Source: Straminergon stramineum
Taxonomy: Eukaryota; Streptophyta; Bryopsida; Hypnales; Calliergonaceae
DNA: 64,000 bases
Reading direction: 5' to 3'
Assembly (NCBI GenBank): GCA_963920665.1
Contig: OY987268.1
Coordinates: 10,852,501 to 10,916,500 of the forward strand
The notes under the pieces: generated by a model
What the model was told of the DNA's origin: nothing
What the model saw: the letters and a program-made list of their open reading frames with translations, nothing else
Database searches by the model: none
Made by a program: the position numbers and the translations under genes
In this document: positions 38,169-51,095 of the stretch, piece after piece
How the letters are laid out: each line of letters starts with the position of its first letter
Position numbering within the stretch: position 1 is the first letter of the stretch

Positions 38169-41100
38169 ATGGCCGGAGTCGGAGAGGAGGTTGTGACGCT
38201 GCAGACGCTGCTGCCGACTTTGCCGTCTGCGATTGTTTTCGACCTTCTGTCGATTGGGGTAAGGGATATCATTTTTCTTAATCCATAGTTCTGAATTCAA
38301 GAGAGTGTAAATCAGTTGTCAGATTTCACTTTGCTTAAACCTCCGCCTCATTGTCTTCTTTCTGGTTTGAGAATTTCACAGCTGATTGGAGAAGAATGAC
38401 TCTGTTCTGCTAGTGCAATCAATTTTACGATCAGGTTCATTTTCTACATTCCGGAGGTGTTCACTTTCGGAATACGTGCAGCGTGAAGTCGAGTCAATTG
38501 TACATTTGAAATTGAGAATCCTTGATTCTGTAAATTGAGAACTTCAAACCCTCAATAAACAGCATGGCAGAGTAAGAGGCTTTGATGTTCGGCATTTTCT
38601 ATTTCGAAAATGCAATTTCCACGTTTGATTTTACCGGGTTACATCCAATGCAATGGTGACACGCGGCATCGAAAACTTATCATTGAAGCACGTTACGTTA
38701 CTGAGTTTTGAGCAGACCTGCTGCTTGATATTGTTCTGTAGATTGGAATAGGAAATGGCTTTCATTAATCAGCGTTCTGGACATAAATTTGTGTTGCCGT
38801 GATGTTTTGCAGGTTTGTACACGATGTGTTCTTCGCTTCTTGAACATTCGCACCGTCGATTTTGCTGGATCTATTCCGAGTCCGTCATCAATTCTCTCGG
38901 AACTCAAGTCCCCGGCACTGAGGAAAATTAATGGCAATGCAGAGACTTCGACAGTAGATGTAGGATGTGAACATGCTCCTAGCATCGATAAACCTGCTAC
39001 CGGAATGGCAGAGGACGTGATGGATCCCTGTATTGTTTGTCTAGGGGCTTTGCACATGTTTGTTGTTGATGATGGCGCATTACTGCAAATTGAAGAGGTT
39101 GTTCGAAAGGATGGATATGTTTTTGACAAATTCTGTCTGGAGGTTTCGGTTCCAGCGATTTCAGTTGTTCGAGAACGCTCACTTTGGTACGTCTCCAGTG
39201 CATATTCCAGTTGTCCTTAGTCTCTCTCCGTTCCCTTCTTTCGAATCACAATTTGAAAAGAATCGGTCATATGAAGTATCTTAAAGTGCGATCAATTTTC
39301 GTAGGTCTCTAAGGTGTATGCCAGCGTAAACTCTCGATTGCATGAGAATCTTGTGAGTAACAAGTTGGATGCCATGTAGAGGGCCAAATTTACAGAAGCT
39401 ACGATATCTTTGGTGCTGCTCAGGTATTACTTGAAACAGAAATATCCCGGGGAGGCTATGTTTGCTCCACAATTCGAGACGAATAGCATTGTTTCTTTGA
39501 AAGAGGCAATCAAGTGGTCGTTAATTACACCTCTTGAGTCGAGGCTGGTACGTAACAGAACACGTAATTACCTGCACAATGTAGTTCCAGCTACCGTAAT
39601 TCTGCGGTACTAGGCCTCTTACTGAGGAATGCAATGGACGTACTCGTATAATCTGATCGTTTTTGTGAACCTTTGTAAATTTGATAAATAATAGTACAGA
39701 CGAGTCTAATTACCTTGTAATTTGTGTAGGCTGCTAAGTTCGATGCAAATGCTCTATTGCGAATAGCGCTGCTATACAAGCATTCAACATCTTTGACAGA
39801 GCTTAGTTTCATTAAACATACGGGTGGCGATGCAAAACGACGACGATATGGTCAGTTCTTTTTAAATTACTGTTTTTTATTACATGAATTAGATTTTGTC
39901 ATAGTTTGCACTTCATATCTGAGGTCATCTGTAATCGGAATGTCATTTTAAATCTGCAGTTCTGTCTGTTATTTCGAAGGCATGATTTGTTTAAAACCCA
40001 ATTTTAGGCTATGAAGAAAAGGCTCCTCCAGCTGGTCTAGCAGCTGTAGCAGCGGCGCGTGCAGCAGAGGCAGGAGAGTCAGTGGCTGCGGTCACAAGGG
40101 CTCTTGCGTCAATGACGTCTGTGGACTTTTTACGCCACTGCTCTTCTCCACCTTCCCAGGTTTTTTTTGTTCTTGGCTCAAAAGCTCTGGTTTCATGCCT
40201 TTCTATGTTGATGTTGTATTGCTCATTGACATTCGATTGTTTCGATGCAGTTGAAAATTCCTTGTGAGTACGGTATAATGTGCTATCGTATGCCAGTGTT
40301 TGTTGGAGGTCGATATTTGAAGGTATGCTCTACTCATGCTAACATGAGATTCTCATGGTTTTTTTTCTTTAGATTGCGATCTCAGTTGAGTCTCTGATGC
40401 TTCTGTTTCTTGAGGCTTTGAGCTGAGAATTTTGAGTATGTTATGACAGTTCGCAAGAAATGTTAGTCAAAGTCGTTGGCTGATCGATGATGAACGCATG
40501 GGAGAAGGTTCTGTTCAGGTTCTTTTTCCTCAACCTTTCCGTCTAGGTGCCTTTCTTGTGAGCCGGATTCTATTTTAAATCTATACCAAACTATGAGTGA
40601 GGCTCTTGTACAAAATCCTTCATTCTTCTGTTTAAATATATTTTGCAGTTTATACGTCCTTTTTTAGGAGAAGATAGACTTTACCTACTAAACTTTTGTT
40701 CTCTGACAATCGTATGCCATGTTCACAACCGTAGTCAGAGCCATCCATTTGGCAGAAATAGCTCGTTTTGAAAACACACATTGTGCTGACTAGTATACAT
40801 GTATGCTTCTTGGATTCTTACTGCTGTTTTTGGCAACTGGTTGCAGGAGGTTATTGGGAATGTGGTGTTTCCGCATTACAAAGGTGATAGCTATAAGTTC
40901 CATGCAGCAGGTCGAGAAGATATAGACGTAAGCCATTTTCTGTGATCTTCAGAAGCGTCTGATAATCCTTACTCGAGTCGTGGTTTAGAAATAGGTTACT
41001 TTTGTACCATAACAATTTTATAATCTCTCTTTAATTATTCTATGTTTCAAAGAGTTTAAGTATGTTTCCCCTCAAAACTAACTTTTCCAGTTCTAACATG

Positions 41101-43631
41101 GCTTCAATGAATGACTTCAATAAATAGGCTATAAACAAGTACATAAAAATCTTATAATGCCCAGAATTAGAACTTCAGATTTCAAACTTATACGATTTTT
41201 TTTTTAAGATCACTAATATTTAAATCATGATCAATTTTAGAAGGAATTTTGAATTATTTGTTTCAAAATTTACTGATAAATATTGGATAGTGCAATGGTA
41301 GATCTAACCACATGTGTAAGATCCATTGATCATAGTTGCAACTTTTTTTTGAGTCATCTCTAAATATTCTCCAAAGTTGAACACATCTTCACATTTTTGA
41401 AAATTTGGACTATCACCTGGTCCTAAAGGGTAACTGAGTATTAATATGAGTGTTTCTAACTTGCGCGTGGAGCACATGATTTGTCAAGGATTTGAAGATC
41501 ATCTTGATGCTCTAGGGGTAGTAGTTGCAGCAGCCGTCATTGTTAATGGGATGAATTGTTGAATGTTGCTGGGAGTTCCCTCAGTGTCTTTACAGGATAT
41601 AGCTTACTTGAATTTGGCATGGCAACATACCATTTTCACAATAGTTTACTCTTAGTGTTTTATCTTAATAGCCGTAACCCTGACCTTAGTTTCCGGTGGT
41701 TGCGTTGCAGGTTCGGATGCTGGGGTCTGGCCGGCCGTTCATAGTGGAAATTTCAAATGCTCGCTTTATTCCGCCTTCCTCAGAGATGGCTAAACTGGAA
41801 ACGGAAATTAATGGTCTGAAGGAAGGCTGGGTGAGTTTGTTTGTTTTTTATTCATGATTTTCAAAGCACGTCAAGGCGTAGATTTTGTGATGTCAGCAAA
41901 TAATACTTGCTTCACTCTGTCATCTTCTAATAGCTGGTGCTGATATTGTCATCGAAGTGGTGCTTAAATTATGAACGATTGGATGTCGCCTCAAAATCAA
42001 ATTCACGTATTGCTGTCTCATTATTACTGTATAGACAAAAAAATCTATACAGTACTAATGACATCTATGACATATTGATAAGAATAGCTAGCAATGAAGC
42101 AGAAAAAAATTCATTAAGGATGCTGGTGATGACACGGGTGAGGGCAGAACAGGTCAAAGTCAGGGAGCTTCGGCAGGTTGGCATTGAGTCCTGTGCTATC
42201 ATGCGTGAAGGGGAATCTGAAAAACAGGTGCTTCCTTTGTTCTAGTGACTGACTTTCTTTCATCGTTGACAGCAGTTTGCATTGTCACAAGAGAGATTCA
42301 CGTTTTGCTATCATTTCTTTATTTGAGAGGAGTACCAAGTCAAGTTCTAGTCACATAATATTTGCTGATGTTATCGTATATTTTGATGATACAGAAAGAA
42401 TATGCAGCAGTTGTTTGGCTTTCCAGACCTGTTACGCAAGCAGACTTTGAAGCTCTGTCAAGTTTGAAAGAATTGGTAGTTTTTAATCACTTTTAATCTT
42501 GTTTTTGAGAATCTGTGCTAGCTTGAAATGTTTGCTAGGCTGACCTATGGCACCTGGCCAGTTCACTGTAAATGAGAAGGATCTTTTGCTATGTCTGTTG
42601 GTATTGTTGTTTATCAATACTAGATACAATGTCTGGCATGAACAGAGAGCTTGATACTTATGTTTTAGAGTTTTGGTTTGTGATCTGACAAGTTAGGGTG
42701 AAATGACAGGAACTGCAACAAAAGACACCAGTAAGGGTGCTGCACAGGCGAAGTCCCCTGATTCGGCCGCGCACTATTCACTGGTCAGCCTTCCCACTTG
42801 GCAGGGGTTCTTGAATTTTTTTCATACTACGATCAATTGGCTCTGCTGTATTGCTTTATCTTGGTTCAATCCTCAGGCGTGGTGGTCACGAGTTGTTGAA
42901 AGTACCACGTCTGTGCAGGATGAGGTGCGAAGAGATTAAAGGCAGTCCAAATTACTTCCTCTTGTTCCTCTGTACCCAGGTGTTGTACCTCGTCCTTTTG
43001 TAAGCTGTAGATATATGCTTGCTAACGTTCGTGAAACTCCTTATTACGGGGATGTACTCGTGGATGTTCATTGTTCGATAGATTCAAGTGCTGTTTGGTT
43101 AAACATATCTACATATGTTAGCATCAACATCCTTCAACATATTGGATCGTTTTGAAAACCTGGTCGCTTGAATCTTTAAGCTGCTGCCGTATCTTGTTTC
43201 TTACCATCCCTACGTCGTTTATTAACAGGCAGGTACTTACATCAAGGAGTTTGTTCATGGAGATCTTGGTCGCACGTACCCAAAGTAAGTGAATATCTGC
43301 TTTGTATGTTTGTTTCTGTAAATGCCCTAATAATATACAATAACAAGGAAATTCAATTACAGAGTACTAGTTATTAGCTTTTTCCGCAAATTGTGTTGTT
43401 CTTTTGTTTGTTTCTCTTTTTTCGTTTTTCTCTAAATATGATAAATTGCTGTGTTGGGCATGGAGTACAATCTGTTTCAATGGATATAGCACTGTTTTGT
43501 CATTCTTTGTTATTTTTTTTGATGTCTCTTATATTCAAAAATTCGTTTTGTGCAGTGTTGGGTCAATCTTAAATTGTGAATCTGACATATTGCAACTAGA
43601 TGTCATGGACGTCAAGATGGATTTTCTTTAA
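38169..43631 (+). CDS. PUS10: tRNA pseudouridine synthase PUS10, 15 exons
   Basis: Converts U54/U55 in the T arm of tRNA to pseudouridine. Exons: 38169-38258, 38813-39186, 39424-39547, 39730-39850, 40008-40159, 40251-40322, 40450-40518, 40847-40927, 41711-41830, 42153-42227, 42395-42475, 42710-42783, 42919-42979, 43229-43284, 43556-43631; total 1626 nt, 541 aa, near the usual 530. Two CxxC pairs (Cys32/35 and 103/106) form the expected zinc site of the N-terminal accessory domain. The catalytic region has FVGGRY, WLIDDER, then GREDID (356-361) with the active-site Asp in GRED. The C-terminal signature is AGTYIKEFVHGDLGRT, then ILQLDV and MDFL at the stop. All junctions are GT-AG and phase-consistent; the exon 10 acceptor (42151-42152) has a poor pyrimidine tract and is the least certain. 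The gene converges on the legumain gene with 426 bp between stops. Confidence 0.95.
41090..41420. repeat. Dispersed repeat copy in PUS10 intron 8
   Basis: This part of the 783-bp intron is much more AT-rich than the other PUS10 introns and matches about 54180-54430: TCATGATCAATT, GAAGG/GAAAG-ATT-TTGAATTATTTG, GGATAGTGCAATGGTAGATC, and a TCTTCACATTTTTGAAAATTTG end. It is an old insertion; splicing signals of exons 8 and 9 lie outside it. Confidence 0.6.
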
Positions 43632-44057
43632 GCGATAAATAAGTTCATTAGAACCCAAGAATTTGAGTTTTGCTCGCAGAGCAGATAAGCATGCAATCTG
43701 TAGGATTCTGCTTACACAATTTACTATGGTCTACCATATATATACTGAGCTGTATGATCACCGAACTCGAAGATGTGCCGAATTTGCATGGGTCGAAGTG
43801 GATCGATACCCGCACTTTTGAAAATCTATTTGGTGGCTTTCAAATCAAGTACCTTCCTTAGATCTAGCATGATACAGAACTTTGACCCAATTATTATTGG
43901 CTTCAAAAGAACTGTGGCTGCTTGTTACCGATTCTGTGTTACCTGTTTATGTCAGAGGTCTCTGGTAAGTTCTCCCAAGAGATCTTCAGCTGATTTCGGA
44001 GTCTAAAGCGCACAATGGCCGTCCTTGCGATTCAAGTACTATGGTAGCTTCGAACCC

Positions 44058-46978
44058 TCATACCGGTGTACTGAATCTGGAAGTATCAAGGGTCCGAATT
44101 CCAGAGTCTATGACACTGATTCTGCAGGCTTGTGAAGTTGCTGTTGCCATGGCGCTGGTGTCAACCCCAGCATTGCATATGTTCGCAAATGCTCGCATAT
44201 GTTTCATACCATACTGGGTCAATGGGCCGCAGCTTGCTTCAAAGGCACGCACCTGTATTTCCAATTCCTCACTATTTATTTCATTCGAGGAAGTATTCTT
44301 TCTTTCTTGAGAATCAGGACAGAATCCTTCTCTTAATCCCGAACAGTTGATTTCTAATTATCATGATCACAGCACTTCTGAGTGAGCCGTAAGACCTGAG
44401 AGCAAGATATCGTTTTGGGCAACTTGCAGAACCTTTTGAAAATGTGATTAGTATCGTGTCAAACTTCTTACCATGGATTTTAGGCAGGCCCAGTCGTCCA
44501 CTAGAACCCATCCTGCAGGACGCACGGCTTGAAGAGTTCGCTGACCAGCTTCATGCCCAAACAGAAGCTCTCCGATGAACTTAACACTGCTGTCCACATG
44601 CATTCGGTGAGCGATTGTGCGTGTCAGTTCCAATCCGGCCTGTGCTTTCTTTAATGAACCCTCAGCTTCGCCGTAATACTGCACATTCAGGTTCCAAATG
44701 ACTCAAGTGGTCATAGAAACAGCTTATCTCTACCAAATTGATCGCGCGAGGAGTGGCTGAAGGAGAAGCTGTAACAGATTTCGTACCTTGTGCCACAGGT
44801 GGAGAAGATCAGCTTCACGTTGCGGAACGTTCATGCTCGTGCCCCACACTTCAGTTTCTCGAACCTCTGGTTCTGTCACATTTTCATTGGCAGGATCAAA
44901 CCCAAGGTATAGCTCTACTTTTTCTGCATCAATTTCGACATCACCATATTGCATCACATGCGAACCAAGCATGTATGTGTCGTGGTTTGACGTTCTTTTT
45001 TTGACCTGCAGAAACAGAACCTCCAGAATTTAGACTGATGTTTCAGAGAGAGCAGGAGGAATATTGTCGATTCTTTGACTACATATAACGAGGAATGGCT
45101 TGGCCAAGCTAACACCAGGAATTTGGGTACTAAAGTACAGTAGCCGGAGTATCATGTGAATGATGGGAAACTCACGATTTTGTATTGGGAGTTGAGTGTT
45201 TCCTTCTTCAGATTTTCTATCTCGCTGCCATCGAATCCATGCCACTTTTTCTGTTAGTCTCTTGAGATCTCAAAGTTAAATGAGAGTTCGGGATGTAATC
45301 CTTGCTCACAATTTTCGATAGCAGGTGTTTGAACTGAAAAGCAGACTATAGGTTACGTTGTTATTACTTACGTGTCTTCCATCCACGCAACGCTGTAGAG
45401 ATCACCAAGACATGTTCTAAATTCCTTAGGAGGTGGATTCTCCATACCAGGGCAGTACGTACCCCAGCTATTCTCCTCCGGATCTGAGGCAGTGGTTACG
45501 TAAATGTTCAGACCCTCGGGCAGCAGTCCGTCAAAGATACTCCCACTTTCACAAGCCTCCAGATATATCACCTTCATTGCATAAATATTTGTCATCGAGG
45601 TAAGTATGAAGAACTCTTGTAAATTTCCCTGCATAAGATTGTTGCTCCCGTGGAATGGCAGGATCATCTCTGCTGGATGAAAATACAGGCTACCGCTAGA
45701 ACATGCTGAGACCAAAACTTAAAGATGAACTGCACAAACCATCTTCTTGAAGGTTCCTGCTGCTGCTTTCTTCTTTAATGTGTCCACAAACTCATCAGCA
45801 TATAAAATTGGGTCTTCTGGCATACCTGTCACAGTAATCCAATTTGGTCAGGACGTTCAACTGGCTATCCGACCAAGAATGTCACTGTCTGAATGAAGCT
45901 CAGCCTGACAACGTGGGTTGTCATGCTTGCAGACACACACCTTGCTGATTGAATGACTAGGATTCAAACCTTCGGTTCCGATAGAAATTGAGTCATTTGA
46001 CAAGGAAACAAGAAATGGACGACTCACCAAGGCAGCCTGGTCCACCGTGGTCGGTGTAGTAGATGAAAATATGGTCATTTGGTCCGCTGGCGACAACTTT
46101 ACCACTGCCTCCAACAATGGCATCTTTGTCACCCAGAATCGCCGCATAGAAATTGCTGACGGTCACATTCGATCCAGTGTAATCCTGAACATCACGTCAT
46201 ACTTTGAGGTAAGTTAGCTACTTCCAAATTCTCTTCAAATTCAAAATTCTTCCCATTCCAGAGTTCTAATGCAAAAACACTTGAGTAAAGTTTTTCTGAC
46301 TCTGGCCTATCGAGCTCGTGAACACCATTCTCTCTAGTACACTCAACCCTCTCTAATGACGCTGGCTCGGGCGACCAATGGGCATTTAAATGCACTCTCG
46401 TTTGTAGTCACAATTTGACTTGTGGAAGCTGTGTACACTACGTGACAATTTTTTTGGAATTTGCAATTTGTAGGGTGTGGCGCTAGAGAAAGTTGACTGT
46501 GTACCAACCTTAGGAACGCCGTTGTAAACCTCTGGACCGTTGGGTTTGTTGAATATTTTTCCGGGGTAAGGATTGTCTTCACTGCTGGCTATATCATCAT
46601 ACATGAAGACCACGATATTCTCATCCTTCAAGCCCCCTCTCCTCAAGATTTGATACGCATGGCAAACATCAGCCTGCCATCAAGCCAGATTTATCAGCAT
46701 ACACGATTAATTATTGGATGAGATGCAGACATGGAATGGGAGGGATGCACGATTTCAGCAAGAGTTTCTGTGAAGGATAGGACCTGATGGCGGTAGTTGC
46801 CGTAACCTGACGATCCAGCAATGAGAACAGCCCAACGAGTGCCCTTCTCAGTCTCATCTTCCTCGTCCTCTGATTTCATTGCAGATTTTCCATCCCAAGG
46901 TGAGTGCATCCGACTTAAGGCATTCACAACGCAGAGCAACAGCAAAAGGGCGCGGAGCAGGCCTCGTACAGGTTCCAT
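44058..46978 (-). CDS. Legumain / vacuolar processing enzyme (C13 cysteine protease), 9 exons
   Basis: Asparaginyl endopeptidase that matures proteins in the vacuole. Exons, minus strand: 46978-46784, 46673-46509, 46184-46028, 45825-45740, 45571-45372, 45224-45176, 45005-44787, 44678-44472, 44252-44058; total 1473 nt, 490 aa, the usual VPE length. The start at 46978 gives MEPVRG followed by a hydrophobic signal peptide ([15 protein letters not shown]). Catalytic residues: His166 in YYTDHGGPG and Cys208 in YLEACESGS. Other family marks: [17 protein letters not shown] and, in the C-terminal prodomain, HRMHVD, VRPAG, VDDW and [15 protein letters not shown]. Exon 6 starts at an internal AG (45224); an upstream AG at about 45250 would break the frame, so the choice rests on phase and the [14 protein letters not shown] alignment. 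Confidence 0.96.
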
Positions 46979-49870
46979 CCCTTCGTCCTGCAAAGAGCAA
47001 TTTCAAATGTTTGATCAGCTCATCTCCAGATCTCTGGTGTTCATCTTCGGACCTCTGCTCTGAACTCGTAAAAGTTAGTCTCATAAACTACAGAAATTAA
47101 GGAGAGTGAAAGCTTCGCTCTCTTTGGTTGGGAATCCGACTCACAAATTTACTCCCTACAACCAGATTCTCTCAACCAGATCTCATGTCTCAGTCACCCT
47201 GAACTCTGCAGGCCATTTATTCGATCTCAACAAACGCATGTGTGATGACTATCATGTACGGAGTACCTCCTTGCGAAGCTGCGTCTCTAATGTATCCGAG
47301 CTCTGTGCTCACCAAAGATGTGAATTGGAAACGAAGATGGTGTGACGTCCCAGTTCGTTCCTCACACACTGATGGGAGTGCCAGCATGCGTTATTGGGCA
47401 GTATTTAACTTCCCTCGAAGGTCCTTGAAAAGTTCTCTTACGTTACCAAACCCTCAGCTTACACGTTATGCTTTTGTACTGTCACTCAATTGTTTCTTGT
47501 TTCTTCATTTTATTGGCTCTAGATGGTACACTCCTGCTGGTAGGCCTGTGGATCCACATGCTCAAGGGAGCAAGAGTTCGACAGCAAAAGCCGACAAGTA
47601 CTTCAAACTGTTGTAAAACCAGGGCACAAAACACTCCAGGCCTTTGCTGTTGCGAACACTCAGAAATTCGAGCCCATTAATAATATTCTCTAAAAAGTGA
47701 ATGTGAGTGGAACTATGTGTTTTAATTTATTATTTGTTGTCAGAGATGTAGTGTCCGAGAATGCATCCTGAACCGCTCCTCCTGCTCAATTGATTCTAAT
47801 AGATCAGATCCACGGTGCTGATGATTGAGGATTTACACTCAACGAAGTGGTGGGCCTCTTCCTTGGAAACCTTCTTCTGGTACTGTCCAAAGTGGAGTCG
47901 GGAGTGTAAAGAAAGATAACCGGAAGGCCCCACGTCAAGTTTTCCCACGTTCTCTCAGGGCCTCACATTGTCCATTGAGTGATCCTGGAGTAGAATGTAA
48001 CTTAGTCTAGCTATTTACGGTTCTGTGTATTTTTAACGTCTTTCTAGTTAGACTACAGTGAATAAGGAGAAGCCACAGAAGCTTCGACTCAAATCCTTCG
48101 TAATTGAGCATCAGCATTTGGGAAGCCGATTGACAAGCATACAACTTTACTTGTGCAAGATAATTTCGACAAAGACTATTTCTTATGACAAAATTGAATT
48201 ATGGGATCAGGGTGCACCCAAAACAGACCTCTTGCTCTGACTGCTGGGGTCCCGAACTCCGAATAATTGAATGACTCTAACAATACTCCCTAGTTTACAT
48301 GTATGACAAGTTTGCTACTGTCAATACTACTGTGGCAAGTGAAGAGAGTTTCTTTTAGAGGTCTGAGTGTAAGGTACTGCATTTTGGTCCGTCAGATGCT
48401 GAAAGTGGTAGAGGAGATTCAATCTGAAATAATCGAAAAGTAGAAAGCGTCTGTTCAGACGGCCCAACCGAAAGTGGTAAGTGTTTGGTGTGACTATGCA
48501 CTGTACATAGACTCTTGCAATGAAATCCTTCATTCGCGCCAAAAATGAAAAAATGCAATAAAGGATTTTCTGTAGTAGGTGTTCTCCACTTTGTATTATT
48601 GCCAGTTACATCGAATGTTCTCAGAGCTCGAAAGACGGGCACCCCTCCAATTGCCATTGACAATTCCAGGACGAAATGAAGCAAATGTTCTGAGAAATTT
48701 CGTGTTTGCTGAAAGAAAGTCTGAAGGGGCGTCGCCATTCCCCAAGGCACGCCGCGTACCGCAAAGCATTCGAATCTTTGAGTACTTTTGCCAGAAATGG
48801 CACTGGAATCTTAATAACTTAGCCTCAGACCTGGAGTGGCACCTACGGAGCTTGCTCCAACGCCAACTAAAGTTAAGTGAGTTCGCAACTCTCAGACTTC
48901 AATTGCTGTTCCTGCTTTATAACAAGTTCGTGCGTTTTAGAACGAATCTGACTGCAGGGTTTAGGGTTTAGGAGAACGGTGCCTGAGCAGAGTGAATTCT
49001 TGAATTCTGTTTCATCCCTGGTGAGCATCTCGTAATAGATTTTTCTCTCTCTTTTCATTAGTTTCCCTCAAGATGCTGAACCTTAGAATCTTGTCCTAGA
49101 AACACTACCCCCGCGTAGAGTTTGCAAAGCTCTTTGGGGGAATTGCGACTTATTGCGAAACAGAGAATTTGCACTCCAGCACCTTTGAACAGGAGTGTCA
49201 CAGTTTACAATAGGGGAGTCAGAGCTTGCGATTTCTACTGCGAGATTTCAATTTTTTTTCTCATATTCGACGTGCACGACTTAGAGCCCTAAAATCTCGT
49301 CCTAGAAAAATACTATGTGGGGGTGGAGTTCACAAATCCCATTTCAGAATCGCTTCCTGTTGCGGATTAGAAAGCTCACAACCTCACATTCTAAAACCTA
49401 CTTATTATAGCGGGTGTCACAATTTCAGCCTACCTCCGCCGTTCTCGTAAACCTTCAACCCTGCAATTCCTACCGTTCCTTTCCAAATCCGTGCCTACCA
49501 AAATTCTGAGCCTAGAGTCCTGTCTCATAGTACTAGAGCCCTAGTATAATTTCCAGAAAATATTGCCCAAATCACCTCCATTCTCACAGCAGAAACCTTG
49601 AACTCCGAACACCCCTAAACCTGGAATTCCGAGTTGTAGAGCGGTTTGAGGGTGGAATAATTTCAGTCATTGTCAATCTTGCCCATTTTGCTTGGAACTC
49701 CGGTGATGTGGCTTATTGTTTGTTTTTTCCAATTTTACGTGGACCCTGGTGAAGTGGCTTGCTGTGTTTTCTTTCCCATTTTGCTTGGGGGAATCGGAGG
49801 TTACTACTCTCACAGGAGGGTGAACAAAATTTGAAAATTTCAATTTCAATTCGCAGGGCGGGGTGCTGAG
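46979..49870. other. Intergenic between the VPE and UPF0060 genes; telomere-like word at 48956
   Basis: This divergent intergenic region of 2.9 kb should hold both promoters. Several overlapping ORFs of about 120-130 codons on both strands (around 47240-47620 and 48355-48970) have no recognisable content and shadow one another. AGGGTTTAGGGTTTAGG at 48956-48972 is a plant telomere-like/telo-box word. An approximate 54-bp tandem duplication (about 49690-49800, with GTGGCTTATTGTTTGTTTT against GTGGCTTGCTGTGTTTTCT) lies about 100 bp before the UPF0060 ATG. Confidence 0.45.
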
Positions 49871-50260
49871 ATGTCGGACAAGGCGAAGGAGGTGTCCAAG
49901 TCGATTGCGTTATTCGTGGCGGCAGGACTGTGTGAGATTGGCGGAGGTTGGCTGGTGTGGAAGTGGAGGAAATCACATTGGCACTGGGGCTATTTCATCT
50001 TGGGGAGCGCCATTCTGGTGCTGTATGGAATCATCCCCACATTGCAAGACCAAGTGTTTGGGCGTGTCTACGCTGCCTACGGGGGCTTCTTCATTCTGCT
50101 CTCCTTTGCCTGGGCTTGGGCTTTCGACGGCGAGCGGCCGGATCGCTGGGACCTTATCGGCTCCGCCATCGCCGTTGCTGGCGTTTGTCTCATCATGTTC
50201 ATGCCCCGGAAACTCCACCACGTTACCCCTGCCGCTCCTGCTCCATCTCCCGTGCTCTAG
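49871..50260 (+). CDS. UPF0060 / YnfA-like small membrane protein
   Basis: An intronless 129-aa protein from the ATG at 49871. It has four hydrophobic segments (about 10-30, 38-58, 68-88, 94-112) and the family signature read in order: LCEIGGGWLVWKW, LVLYGIIPTLQ, FGRVYAAYGGFFILLS, DGERPDRWDLIGSAIAVAGV and FMPR. The short C-terminal tail is rich in Pro and Ala. UPF0060 proteins are common in bacteria, where they are small four-helix inner-membrane proteins related in fold to small multidrug-resistance (EmrE-like) transporters; the function in plants is unknown to me. Lack of introns and GC-richer coding than its surroundings would fit transfer from bacteria, possibly old. The identity call rests on the motif run alone but is strong. 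Confidence 0.88.
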   Translation: MSDKAKEVSKSIALFVAAGLCEIGGGWLVWKWRKSHWHWGYFILGSAILVLYGIIPTLQDQVFGRVYAAYGGFFILLSFAWAWAFDGERPDRWDLIGSAIAVAGVCLIMFMPRKLHHVTPAAPAPSPVL

Positions 50261-51095
50261 AAATTTACGTTTTTATTGGAGAATTCAGTGTACTGGCAAG
50301 TTTTCTGAATTCGATTAAGTGTCTCCATATTCTTCTGGTGTATATTAATTAGGGTTTATCACGCATGACAAGAGCAAGAATGCTTATTCCATAAACTCTG
50401 TGTCATATCAAGAAACTCTGATTAGAGTTTATGCTATAAGCAGTTGTATTTTAGCCAATACTTATTGGCTTGTTTAACTTACAACATTCTAGCATTTGAG
50501 CGGTGTTGATGACCACCCTTTTTGTTTAACGCCACTAAGGTTGGTAGGAACTAGACTCGCCTATAATAGTTGTCAGAAAATCAGTACTTCAGTTCTTGAA
50601 CTCAAGATGTGAAAGGATCTGTGCCAAAGAAATGTGTCGGAGAATCTTAGATACCCTGACTCTTCCTTTTTTAGGAATTGGGGATAGACAGGACATTGGA
50701 TCCAGGCTTTCACTATATCAATTCCCCACTTTCAAATGCTTTGCTAGTTCCTACTGCTTTGTAACAAGTGTCCTCGATGAAGTCAAATTTTGTAATTTCT
50801 CTATCAATGCCTTTGTGTTGAAAGCAGGCCATATGAAATCCTACAGTTCTCACGTCTTGAATTCTTGGATTATCAATTATATATACATTATTCCCGTCTC
50901 TTGTGTTGTTCTTCTTTTAATTGGTTCGTGCTCGAGAGGCTGCATGCGGTGGCCATTGTTCATTTTCGGTTTGCTTTCAAAGCAAGGTCTCTGACACGAT
51001 GAAGAGTCACCGTGCTTGGACCATCTTCTTACGTGGATTTTCTGGGGTGATGTACTCTTTGCTTGAGCTTTACACAGGTCACTATTCCGTTATGT
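50261..51095. other. Downstream of UPF0060, no gene seen
   Basis: Contains the likely 3' UTR and then unassigned sequence. An open stretch at 50596-50994 (plus) has no recognised family and a hydrophobic, chance-like composition. Confidence 0.4.

Noticed and set aside
46854..47345. ORFs over the first exon of the VPE gene and just upstream
   Set aside because: They overlap the signal-peptide exon in other frames or lie in the promoter with no family resemblance.
48355..48971. Overlapping ORFs of about 130 codons on both strands
   Set aside because: They overlap each other on opposite strands, lack recognisable motifs and show no conserved start or splice context.
49863..50352. Two other plus-strand ORFs overlapping the UPF0060 gene, and one on the minus strand
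   Set aside because: They are shadows in other frames; only the frame from 49871 carries the UPF0060 motifs.
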